Part shown: positions 46,879 to 58,044 of the stretch, piece by piece
How the letters are laid out: each line of letters opens with the position of its first letter
How positions within the stretch are numbered: position 1 is the first letter of the stretch
From: Ctenosaura bakeri
Lineage: Eukaryota > Chordata > Lepidosauria > Squamata > Iguanidae
NCBI GenBank assembly: GCA_948474755.1
Contig: CAOLHI010000058.1
Span: 124,001 to 188,000 of the forward strand
DNA length: 64,000 bases
Direction of reading: 5' to 3'
Made by a program: the position numbers and the translations under genes
The notes under the pieces: model-generated
Databases searched by the model: none
The model's input: only the letters and a program-made list of their open reading frames with translations
Told to the model about the DNA's origin: nothing

Positions 46879-47333
46879 GGCCTTTTCCGCACTTTGATTT
46901 AGTGACGGGGCACAGCATCCTCCAGTGAGGACGTTTGCTCTTAGGGGCGGACTGGATCCAGACTACTTTATGTATGTCCGTACTTCAGCCCGCTCCAGAA
47001 CACCCAGAACTGGTGGTTTGCCATGCTATTGAAAGACTGATTAAAAGAGGTCTTTCAATAGCACAGTGCGCCCCAGTCCGTCGCTGCGCTAATGTGTAGA
47101 TTTGCAGGCTTGCACCAGCGCGAGGCTGCAAATCTTCCAGGGGCAGGCTTTAGGCTGGCGAGCTTCTCTGGTTGGTGGAGAGCCTCCACCAACCAGAAGG
47201 CGCCATTTTCATCCCCGGAGAAGTATGTAGCGCGGCCACGCACTGCCCCGGATCAGCCTGGATCAGCAGAGGGAGCGCACCAGCCCAGTAATTATCAGAA
47301 AGCCCCGTTTTCCCCGAAAGTGTGAAAAAGCCC
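46879..47333. mobile_element. GC-rich MITE, family A, copy 2
   Basis: About 455 bp with ends ggccttttccgcac and gtgtgaaaaagccc and a probable duplication aca (46876-46878, 47334-47336). Homologous in the same orientation to 12651-13088. Conserved hairpins: gctattgaaagac (47025-47037) with gtctttcaatagc (47050-47062), and gttggtggag (47171-47180) with ctccaccaac (47184-47193). Confidence 0.78.
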
Positions 47334-48373
47334 ACAGTGTCCTGACCTCCAGGACCCCTCTGCCTTCATGTGGGAGTCTGATGGTTACAAATATTTTTTT
47401 TTAATTCTCATAGGATTACATTGTCAAGACAAACAATTAGGCATTTTTTTGTTATTAACTATTAAGATTTTGTTGTATATAGAAAAAAGGCAAAACAATG
47501 ACTTATGGTTGTATATAGCCTACCCCTAATCCACCTCTCTTCCCTTACCATCTTGCTTTTTCCCCACTGCAAATCACTGTTGAAATATACAGTAACAGGG
47601 GTTAATATGAATCCTTTTTGAAAAATAAGAGCAACATAACTAAGTAGCTAATTAGTTTTAACCAAACTAAATGGTTCAGTAAATTAAACATAGCAACCAT
47701 GGTAAAACTAAAAAAGTAGAGGGGATCAGAACTTGGAAGCAGCTAACTCACTCATTTCTTCCAACAATTAAGATGAAGCTCCATTAAAATACACTTCTGA
47801 CTTGAGGAGGGATTATTTAACTCCTTTTTACAGTAAAATTGTTACTTAAAAAAAAAATCTAGCTTTCAGTGTTTGGGGGTGGTGTATACACATATCAATT
47901 GTTTTTCTTCAAGGGTACCATGCAGCCTAAGCTAATTATGCCATATGTCTTTGCTTATTCTATTTTCATCTATACAGCTTGTTTGAGGAACCTCTTGTTT
48001 GTTTCCTCAGTTTCCATTCTCCCACAGCTACTTTCTTGGCCAATAAAATTGCTTGGGGGTGGGGGGCACATTGTATGTGCCTCTATTATTTTCAAGACTC
48101 TGAATACCCTTCTGAGAAATACAATTTAGATTACAATCAGTTGGATTGTCCCTCTGTAACCATGGGCATCTTGTGGACCATTTCAGTGTGAAGTGTCTCA
48201 GTCACTTCTTCTGTGAGCCACCACTGTCTTCAGCCTATGATAAACAGCCTGCCAAAGAAAGCATAATCCTCCATGTCCACAACTACTATGTGCATCAACA
48301 CTAAAAACTACAGCAAAAATGGTGTGAAGTCTGAAGAGACTTACTGTGTCGTCATGTGTGCAAATGTTCTTAT
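47334..48373. other. No recognised feature
   Basis: AT-rich with several homopolymer runs; no gene or repeat recognised. Confidence 0.5.
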
Positions 48374-48552
48374 GGAGCCAGTATGGTGTAGTGTTTTGTG
48401 TGCTGGACTACAACTTTGGAGACCAGGGTTTGATTCCCTACTCAGCCATGGGTGATCTTTGGTGTGTCACACTCTCAGCCTCAGAAAACCCTGTGATATG
48501 TTCACCTTAGGGTCACCATAAGTTTGAAACAACTTGAAGGCACACAACAATA
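48374..48552 (+). mobile_element. tRNA-derived SINE, copy 1 of a tandem pair
   Basis: Head gccagtatggtgtagtg (box A region) and agggtttgattccc (box B). Body with cagaaaaccctgtgat and gggtcaccataagtttg, tail cacacaacaataa. Same family as 43411-43650. Confidence 0.8.
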
Positions 48553-48582
48553 ATGAAGGATTTATACTGCATAAAGAACAAA

Positions 48583-48760
48583 CCAGTGTGATGTAGTGGT
48601 TTTAGTGTTAGAATATGACCCTGGAGACTGGAGTTCAGTTCCCCACTTGTCCATAGAAACCCACTGAGTGACCTTGATTACATCGCATACTCTCAGCCCC
48701 AGAAAGTCATGTGATAGAGTTGCCATAGGGTTACCATAAATTGGAAACAACTTAGGCCAC
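48583..48760 (+). mobile_element. tRNA-derived SINE, copy 2 of a tandem pair
   Basis: Head accagtgtgatgtagtgg, box B-like gagttcagttccc, body cagccccagaaagtc and gggttaccataaattgg. Same orientation as its neighbour, about 30 bp downstream, and clearly diverged from it. Confidence 0.75.
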
Positions 48761-49116
48761 CTAGTGGATAAAAAAAGAACCAGCAGCCAGGTTTTCAAAG
48801 TTGTTAGCTTATTACTTTCATATTTGACAACTATAAAAAGAAAAAGAAGCAATTCAAAAACAATGTAACATTCTCAGATTTCCTCTCTCTGTCTCTGTAA
48901 ACTCACATTCCAAATTAAAATGTCAATCCTCACCACCACAGTCTTCTTTATCACTCTAATGTTTACCTACGAATGTCTGAACAGCTCAGAACCTACATGT
49001 CTCAGAGACATCCTCTTACATCCCAAAACCCTTTCTATAGCGCAGGGGTGTGGAACTGTGGTGAGTTCAGGGCTGCATTTATGCCCTGGGAGTGTTCAGG
49101 GGCCAGATGAACTTCC

Positions 49117-49182
49117 ATAAATAAATAAATAAATAAACAAATACAAATATACATACATACATACATACATACATACATACAT
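49117..49182. repeat. (AAAT)n/(ACAT)n microsatellite
   Basis: AAAT units, then ACAT units, inside the hAT-like element. A GT/AT run follows at 49231-49262, next to the LTR. Confidence 0.9.
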
Positions 49183-49265
49183 AATAAAAGAAAGTAAGAC
49201 AATAATGTTCCCAAATCAAATTCTGGTCTCAAAAAATTATGTGTGTGTGTATGTATGTGTGTGCT

Positions 49266-50186
49266 TGTTACCCTGACTTCTAGGGTCCTGTGAGGGACAC
49301 CTTAATGTGCTTCACGTGATAAGGAATGGAAGCTAGCCAGAGTATGAGCAGTAGCGATGTGAGAGGCAGGGTAACCTAGCGGGGTCTTTTTACCCAGTTT
49401 TTACGGGGTCAAGCCAAGCCAAAAACCAAAGGAAGATGTCTAATAAATGATTTTATTGAGTGAAAGTCTCATGTACCAACACAGTCACTCACACACTCAC
49501 TCAAGACCTATTAAGAAGCAAAAGAGAGGAAACTGGATAGGGGAAATATAGAAGGGATTCTAGCTGGGGTAATACTGCACCTTTTCCTGAAGTCCTTGGT
49601 CTGGGAAAAACAGAGAAGTGGAGCTCAGCACGGAGAGGGCTGAGGGGATTACTCAATGGACAGAGAAATGGTCTGCTGGTATGACTGGGAGAGATCCAAA
49701 GAAAAGCTCAAGAACTGGAACTATTTGTAGGGGAAAAAGTACTTTGAGGGCAAATCCTCTCCCGGGGAGAACAAAGAGTGTTGCAATAGAAAAGAAGCTC
49801 CACAATGGCAGCTCCTTTTGCATGATGAGATCACAAGATGTTGCCAAATTTCAGGATCTTCAGTTAGTTTGGATTGTGGTGTGAATTTATGTAAATGGTC
49901 CTTATTTGATAGGATTTTATTGCTATCAGTGCTTGATTTGGGGGAAAACACACTAAACCCCACAAGTTGGCTCCTTAGTGGCTGAGGACCCTTTGTCTAC
50001 TGTGGGCTTGCACAGCTTGAGATCTCTTGTGGCTACATGATGGAGGATTGTACTGGCCTGACCTGGTTTTTGATCGTTCAACCATTGCTGCCTACCTGCC
50101 CATCCGGGTGACCTCTCAGGCACATGGAATCATATTTTAATATCAAAATTGTAGACCCTGGGACAGAGTTTACCAGTAAGGTAACA
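49266..50186 (-). repeat. Solo LTR, family 1, copy 4 (minus)
   Basis: 921 bp with ends TGTTACCC...GTAACA, closest to 24684-25590. It is inserted in a hAT-like element beside a GT-rich microsatellite. I see no clear duplication. No internal region. Confidence 0.75.
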
Positions 50187-50387
50187 CACTAAACAATAGA
50201 GAGGACTTGCAACCTACTGAAAAGATAAACTGTTGTGTTGGGAGGTTTCTAGGAGCAGCAATTCACTCTCTCTTTCGGCCAGAAAAAGTTGCTGTGGGGA
50301 TTCTGGAAGTGCCAAGGGCCACATTAACATCCTCGAGGGGGATACATGTGTCCCTGGGGCCACACCTTGTCCACCCCTGCTATAACA

Positions 50388-52969
50388 AACTGAAGATGGA
50401 CCCTTCATAGTTGTATCTTTCATGTACCAACCAATGAGAAAGTATAGTCTTGGTGTTTTGTTTCATTGAAGATTTGGACAGTCTCACTCCCTTTCTAGAC
50501 ATAATCTAAGAACTTTCGACTCTGTAATTTAATTTAATTTAACTTCATTTGATAAAATGCTTTTACAAAAGGCATTGTTACACCAGCTTGTTGTCTCAGA
50601 GTAATTGCATTATTTAACAAAATGAAAACATACTTGTATAGAAACAACCACTATCACACCATCTCTGCAATAATGCTATGCTGCTATGCTACTAGTTTAG
50701 GGATGCACATTCCTGCAATCTATCTTCCTTGCTTCTCACTGACCCCATCTCACTTCTCCCATTTTTTTCCCTTGCACAATTTCAGCATGTTGGGGACTTC
50801 CTTCCCATCATTTCAGAACTGTGTCTTCCTGTCATGTGACCATTTTGGCATTTCACTCTTCCAGAGTTGTGGTTGGCTGTTTTGCCATAATGGAGCAATT
50901 GTAGCATGCTGGCAACCACAAAGGCAGCACAAGTACACAATTACACCAAAAGTTTTAAAAAATTAAAAAATGTATTGAAGAATGGAGTAAAAGCAATGTT
51001 ATTCAATTGCACCATGATGTCCCCTTTGTCTAGACAATGGAAGTCCGATGACCTCACTCTGCTTAGGAACGGGGAGGAGGAAAGGGGTGAACAATCCACT
51101 GATACCATATGACTGCCATACTATTGGAGCTGCAGTAGAATGACACCATCACACAAATTTACAATAGTGGAAATGCAACATTATTGGAGCCATTCATGAG
51201 TATTTCAGGTAATGAAAAGAGACAACACAGACAGTAACAATGGGAATGCAATTCAACAATGGGAGAGTGACAATGTGATGTGACAAGGAGAGATCAAAAA
51301 CAGAGCTAAGCCAGTGCAATCGTGCAACAAACCAACAATTGCATTGCTGGGAGTGGTAGCTCTTTTTGATTTCAAAATTTACATCCCTACCCTCTCCAAG
51401 ATATAGCTACCTGCTATGACACTTTGCAAACTGTGAGAATTAAAGTTCCAAACCGATTGGGGGGAAACTCACACACACATACACACACATACTCCTCCCA
51501 TTCTATGAATTTACCAGTTTGTTTTTGTTGTCTGAACTGCTGAGAGGGACATTCTCAGTTGGATAGCCTTAGTTTTTCTCTGTCACCTGTCTGCCACTTG
51601 AAAGATGCCTTAAATCTTTTGTTTTGTATAGTCAGACTGTTATTCCTCCTGCCCAAGTATTCCAGGATCCTTTCTAGACTTCTGACTGAAATATTTCATA
51701 TCTGGACTTCATAGTTTATGAGATGTTAGACTTCCCATCTATCACAAAATCCCCTTGTATATTATGGATTGGCTGAGCTCTGTGGTTTGATTGAAATTCT
51801 GCGACCAGAGAACTAAAGGAGTTGTATCTCTTTGATGCACCCGAGGGGGGCTGAAGTATGTAGCAACACCAAATATTATGTTGTTATTGTACTTTCTGAA
51901 AGCATACATTGCAGGTGCTGTACTATTTGGCATTCTGGGCTTTTTCACTCTTTTCGTAAACAAACTGGTTTTTTTCTTCTTCCGACCCTAGCAGCTGAAA
52001 TGTCAACACAATGCAATATTTAAAGATGAGAATACACAGCTGGCTCAAAAATATATAGCTTGGGGTTCAGAACTATAAAGTTAGCCTAGAATAGGATAAT
52101 AGCAAATAACTGTGTGAGGTCATCTAGTCATGCTTATGTTAACACTATACCTCTTGCCACGACTGTCCTGAGGAATGCTAAGAGAGAAAACTGGTGCAGA
52201 GAAGATGAGAACGGATAACTGAAATTCATTTTAAGTGAATTTAAATGACTTGACTAAGCCTATACCCTTTAGCTGCCCCAATTTGGCATCAACAGTCCCA
52301 ATTAACTCTTAGCTGTCCCATTTTAAATTGTTCCCGTTTCTTTCTTCTCCTTCCACTGTCCCCCTTTGTCCTCAGTTTACTTCAATTGCTGCAAACTGAG
52401 TTCGAAATGCAGAAGTACTTTGTACTCAATTAACTATGGCGGGAAGGCGGCTGGAAGAGGAGGGACCAGAATTCTGGCTTCCCATTAGTTTCAGGCCAGA
52501 GCAAACTCCTGCAGCATCTCCTAGTTTGTCCTTTCTTCCTCATTAATGACTTTTGCCACCTTATCCATACTCTGTTCTTGTTTGTCCTGTTTTCATCAGT
52601 AAAATGTTGGAGGATATGCTTAACCATGCCATTTCACAGAATGGGTTAAATACAAGTGCTCTGTGTACATGGTGTAAATAAAACTATGATACTTCTTACA
52701 GGGATAGAGGGGGTGAAAACTGATGGATGATTACAGCCCCACAGATGACAAAAGGGTGTCATAAATAATAATACTTAGCATTTATATTATATTAACAGAA
52801 AAATGACATGAAAGAAGCTCACCACACTGGTCATGAGTATTGGGTGCTGATGTACCCGAGGCCTGAGAAACATCCAATTTTGCTGCCTGCCCAGAAACAT
52901 GAAAAAAAAAAGGGATACTGAGAACTTGGAAGGCCACAATACTGTTTCTGTGATTTTATTTGTGGGCCT
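50388..52969. other. No recognised feature
   Basis: 2.6 kb. The frame at 50622-50966 (114 codons) is Ser/His/Phe-rich without a domain and I do not accept it. No transposon family recognised. Confidence 0.5.
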
Positions 52970-53290
52970 ATCATAGTTTTTCATCTGCTCTAAGCCCTTG
53001 GGCAAAGACGAGCAGGCTGTCCTCACAGGAATTCCTGGCTCCTACCCGTGCCCTCCCCAGTACCTTCTTCTCCATCTTTCCCAGTGGAAGACAGAGATAT
53101 GAGTAACCCAAAGTAAAACTATTCTGGCCTCCCTGGGAAAGGAGTTCCAGAGTATAGGGGCAGGCACTAAGAAGGTCCTCTTTCAAATCCCCACCAACAA
53201 TGTGTTGTGATGGTGGTGGGACTCTGCTATGATCTCCGTGCCCGGGCCAGCTCGTATAAGGAGATATGGACTGCCAAATGGACCTGTGGT
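52970..53290. repeat. Old interspersed repeat, same type as 22640-23130
   Basis: Phrases such as ggcctccctgggaaagg, agttccagagtat, gatggtggtggga and gcccgggccagctcgtataagg are typical of the upstream part of the repeat whose downstream part is at 22640. Class unsettled. Confidence 0.45.
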
Positions 53291-53359
53291 GTTAAATTAA
53301 CTTCTTGTTAGCTGGATGTAGCTGGGTTCACAGCAATTAGATAACATTTGAGTACATTA

Positions 53360-53470
53360 TCACAGAGTCATGCAGGAAGCTACCTTATACCAATTCTGAG
53401 TATTGGTTCGTTTCAGTACAGTTGATGCTGACTAGGAGCAGCTACTCAGGGAGTCAGGAAGAAGTTCTTC
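53360..53470 (+). repeat. SINE-like repeat fragment
   Basis: catgcaggaagctaccttat, ttgatgctgactagg, agcagctactcaggg: the opening of a common reptile short repeat that normally ends in a tRNA-like segment, not preserved here. Confidence 0.45.
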
Positions 53471-55735
53471 TTAGTACTACATGGGGATGGTGTTGACAGG
53501 TAAACCTAGTACTTTATGTACCATATTTGCTCTGCTAGTGATGTATAGCCCTTAAGAAATGGTGGAGGCCTGGCTTAGGGCATTCAAAACATTCCTTATA
53601 AATCACTGTAGCTGTTGTACTTCTGTTTGTTCAGTAGCATTGTCCCTGATCACAATCAATCACTGACATTCTCTCTGAGACTTAGTTTTCAGTATGAAAA
53701 AGTAAATAATGATAGTTAAGAATGAAGCAACCAGTACCCCTTCAGTATATCAGAGGAATTTAACCTGTTTGGATGGAAGGGATGCTTTCTTTCCACAGCT
53801 CACTGGTTCATGACTTGTTTATGAGGACCAGACTATCCACGATGAACACAAATAAAATTTGCAGATGAAATGCTCTTTAATCATGTCACTCCTCTGGCAC
53901 CTTTGCAAGCACGGGAAAAGGATAAATAGATAAATAAATAAACTACAACTCCTTAATAAAAAAGGAGGGAGAAGTAGCTTTGTTCAGCATACCTAGACCT
54001 GTGAGTCTGACTCTCTTTTAAAATATCCTTTCTCTTGTTCCTGATTTTTTTTCCGATTGACAAAATGATATGGTAATTTTCACATCAAATGGAATTTATG
54101 CATTCAAAGAGAGGTAAACAATCCATCAGTCTTTTCTTCAGCTAAATAAACTGTACAAAGCTGGATCTCTTTTTCTTTGCAAAGATCTATGTGTTTTAAA
54201 CTTTGCCAAAAGACTGTCTCAAGACTGTTTCACACCAGAGTTTCATAAATAGAGAGGTATTCTATTAACAACACCTATTGTACACACCAACTTGGCTTCA
54301 CTGAGAAAGCAACTTTGCTGGTCTTGTAAATAAAGAACATTGTTTCAGCTTTCAAAGAGAACTATTTACTCATCAGCCTTTAAAGAGTTCATTTAATTTT
54401 CCTTTCTCTTGGGCCATAAAATTTCTCATTAAAACATAAGGGATTTAATATGACTAATTAATACTACATCTGATGGGTTTTTCTTCTTCTTCTAATATTA
54501 TTACCATATTAATTAACTAATTACTCTGCAGTTGCCAGTGGTAATAAAGGAGAAGCAATACTATAGCCACAGTTGTTGCTCCAGCTATTGCTTTGCTTAC
54601 AGATGAAATTTGGATTTCATAAATAAATAAATAAGTGGTCGCTTTATCAATCCACTCATGGAAGAATAGGAAGTCCTCCAAGGGGTGTGTACACTCCTAC
54701 CCTACAAAACATGAAACCATTCAGTCAGACCAACAGACATTCTAGAACAAGACTGGGCATGCATCATATTTGTGGGATCTAGTTCCCCTCCCCACAAAAA
54801 GTCTCAAAATCCCTGAGTGAGAATGGGAAAAAGTAGCACTGAGAGGGAGGCATACCAGTCAACATTTCACAGATGAAAATCTGGATATGTGGGCCCAAGC
54901 AACATCAGAATAGGCTCAAGGGGACAAACATTATTAATGGGGAAGAGAAAAGCAAAGAAAGGCTGCAGCAGTTTGCTTTTGCCTGAGCTTACTGTGAAGG
55001 TCAAGATTCCACCCCTCCTCTCCTTACCCTCTTGTTGAATTAACTGAGTGCCAACAACTTTTACAACAACTGAAGTCAGCTGAGGACAAATGAGAACAGT
55101 GTGAGGGGGAGAGGGAAACTGGGACATTTTAAAAGCAGCCAAAAGAATGGGACAGCAGAAGATGAATCAGGACAGTTCCTACGAAATTAGGATAGTCAAA
55201 GGGCACGGTGGAGGGTGAGAACCCTATAATACAGAAGTGGGGAAAGCCACAAGTAGCCCACAAACTCCAACACTACAATCCCTGGCAGTCCTCCCTAAAT
55301 TTAAACTTTTGTTTCAGGATGATTTTAGGGTGCTTTTCTGCTCACAAGTGACATGCAGATACATTTATTTGGTCTCAAAACCTTCCATATTCCCTCTTAA
55401 ATTTGAAAATAGCAAAGAATTGGAACAAAGTAACATGTTATCACTTCCTGTGTGCTGCAATGTGTTGTTGTGGCCTGCAGGGTTCAAGGGCAAAAACAAG
55501 CCCTGCACAGTGGCTCACTCTTACTATAATTCGTGGACTTTGAGGGTCTTCACATACAAGTACACAATTTACATCTGTGTGACTAAGCTTACTGGTCAGA
55601 ATTGCACAAAGGCCACTGCTCAGAGGCAACCAATTAGCATTCTAATTTTACAGATGAAAATTACTCTGTGAGAGAGATAAGCAATTAACTGAAGACCAGC
55701 TTTCCATCCCTATTTTTAGCTGGAAGGGTTTAAAA
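53471..55735. other. No recognised feature
   Basis: No gene or repeat family recognised. The 144-codon frame at 55237-55671 shows no domain. Confidence 0.5.
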
Positions 55736-55737
55736 TA

Positions 55738-55785
<48 letters not shown>
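55736..55785. repeat. (ATG)n microsatellite
   Basis: About 16 uninterrupted units. Confidence 0.95.
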
Positions 55786-56620
55786 GGACTTGCCAGGAAA
55801 TGTACCAGTAGCTCTCCATCTGTTGTCTATGCTTCCCTGGTCTATAGGATCCTACATCTCTTGTAAGGAGAGTGAGAATATTGAGGAAGGACCTGCAATA
55901 AAATGCTGCAGCATGGAGCACTCTATTCACATTTCTAACCACCCTACTTCATTTGCCTTCCTCTCACCTGCTTTCCTACTCTTCCTCCTTCCATCAGCAG
56001 GCAGCATTTCATAACCAGTGAACATTTTTGTTCATCTTTGGGCTAATTTGGAAGTTCCCCCATTATCATCACCCCCAATTATTTGTATAGTGCAAAAATC
56101 AGGGATTCCTTTGAATCCAGTGTTATCTCCTTTTGCATATGATGGTGCCATTTTGGCTGCATTTGTCTGTTTCTACATTCATGTACAGCCTTCCTTTCAT
56201 ACAGTTCAAGGGAAAATGTATGTTCACGACCTCACTTTTCTCCTCACACCAACACTATCTGGAAGGCTACTCTGAGAAACAGTGACTGGACCAAGGTAAC
56301 TGAAAAAGCTTTATGTCTAAGTGGAATTTGAACCTGGATTTTCCAGTCATAATTCAACCCTAGTAATGGCACTCACAGTCTGATCACTGGAAGTAAATAG
56401 AAAGATGTGCTAACAACCTGAGGCCAGGGGGAGATGTAATATTCTAAAAGAAGTCTCAATAGCATGTGAGCCAAGGTGAACACAGCCAATCTGCCATTTA
56501 TGGGTTTGATAATCAACCTATTTTTGTTGCTTTCTGCAGGCTATATAAAACAAAGACGTTAATAAATACCTGTCAGCAGATATCTGAAAACCTTGGGAGA
56601 AGGGCTAAAGAAAATTAGGA
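55786..56620. other. No recognised feature
   Basis: Nothing identifiable. Confidence 0.5.
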
Positions 56621-56651
56621 GATGATGAAGATGATGAAGAAGAAGAAGAAG

Positions 56652-56683
<32 letters not shown>

Positions 56684-56731
56684 GTAGTAGTAGTAGTAGT
56701 AGTTGTTGTTGTTGTTGTTTATGATGATGAT
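56621..56731. repeat. (GAA)n(GTA)n(GTT)n compound microsatellite
   Basis: GAA units at about 56636-56680, GTA at 56681-56702, GTT at 56703-56719, flanked by GAT units on both sides. Each unit differs from the next by one base. Confidence 0.95.
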
Positions 56732-57852
56732 TTTAATCACAGGCAGATAATGAGATGGTAAGGGACATATTTGAACATTTTAAAGATAAAACCGATAATA
56801 TAGACCTGGGATTGTTGATGCTATGCACAGTTACTCTGATATCTCAATTAATCAAATAGGATTACTCAAGTGTAAATTGAACATAGGACTGTAACCTTCA
56901 TTTGAGGGATTCTCAGACAGATTTTCTCATGTATCATTTTCAAAGAAAAGAGTCGTTTGATGTAGCAGCTAACCAAAACTTTTGGAAATTTAAAAATGTT
57001 CTTTTATTTTAGAACAGGAACAGGAAATATATGATCCATTAGATGTTGCTGAATTGCAACCTTCAGCAGCTTTAGACTGTGTACCCAGCAGTGTTAAACA
57101 TTGGGAGCTGTAGTTGAGCAACATCTGAACAGCCACACAATTTCCATCCCCATTTTAGAAGGACATCTGTTTATCAAAAGGAAAACAGAAAGGGGAAAAG
57201 GCAGGGAAGCTTGCATATGCTATTGACAAAATTTCCAGCTGTGCTTCAGATGTATTTCAGAATCAAATTTGTTTCAGTGGATTAGGGAGGATGATAGAGT
57301 GACTCTTGTGTTTGAGTTGAGTGTTTCTAGTTAAGATTCCTAGTATGAAGCTACTGGCAAGGCCTGGAGTGGTGCACTGCATTTTTGGGATGCAAATGCT
57401 GACTTGATTCATCTTTGCACGCTAAATAGATAAACTTCAGAATGTTTCTCCCAACACAAGCTGCCATGAACAACACAATGTTTTGTTTTGTGTTTTTAAG
57501 TTGGCCTTAGAAAACTGGCACATGTTTTAAAGCTGATTTTGTATCTTCCTGTAAAAGATGCAGTCCTGGAAAGTGCAACCACTGTGCCTTTGTTTCATGG
57601 AACCGTAGAGGTGGCACTGAGTGGGTGGTTTGTGTCTTTTTGATCAGTTTATCCAGTTGTGTTTGTTAATGTAATTCTGTCAATTCTTATGTTCACTTGC
57701 AAGCAGAGGCAGAACATTTTCCCCCTCTTATTATTTTAACACTAAAGTTGCTGTTGTTCTAAACTGTTATTGAACATAGAAATTTACAAAATATTATGAA
57801 CAAGAAAAAAAAAAACTCTACTTGAGGTACTTACAGTCTGAGGTACTTACAG
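56732..57852. other. No recognised feature
   Basis: Nothing identifiable. Confidence 0.5.
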
Positions 57853-58044
57853 TCACTACACTATTATAGTGCTGCTATTCCATTTTCAACCGCCTGTGAA
57901 ATTCTGGGGTTTATCATTTACTGAGACCAAAGAGCTCTCTGGCTGAGAATTCTAAGTGTCCCTCCTTAAACCGTAAACCCCAGGATTCCATAAGACAGCG
58001 AAAGTAGAATAATAGTACTATAACAATGTAGTGCAGAGATGGCC
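57853..58044. mobile_element. Palindromic MITE, family C, copy 2
   Basis: Inverted arms cactacactattatagtg... and ...actataacaatgtagtg, same centre (ccaaagagctctctggctg) as 26830-27031. The left terminal bases are decayed; the right end keeps atggcc. Confidence 0.78.

Larger units (their letters stand above)
49043..50379. mobile_element. hAT-like non-autonomous element split by an LTR
   Basis: Outer ends CAGGGGTGTGGAAC (left) and CCACCCCTG (right) form a short inverted repeat of hAT type. The flanking octamers ctatagcg (49035-49042) and ctataaca (50380-50387) agree at 6 of 8 positions, as expected for an old 8-bp hAT duplication. Removing the LTR at 49266-50186 leaves about 416 bp. No transposase frame is present. 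Confidence 0.6.

Noticed and set aside
55237..55671. A 144-codon frame as a host exon
   Set aside because: No domain, no splice-site logic I could defend and ordinary non-coding composition.
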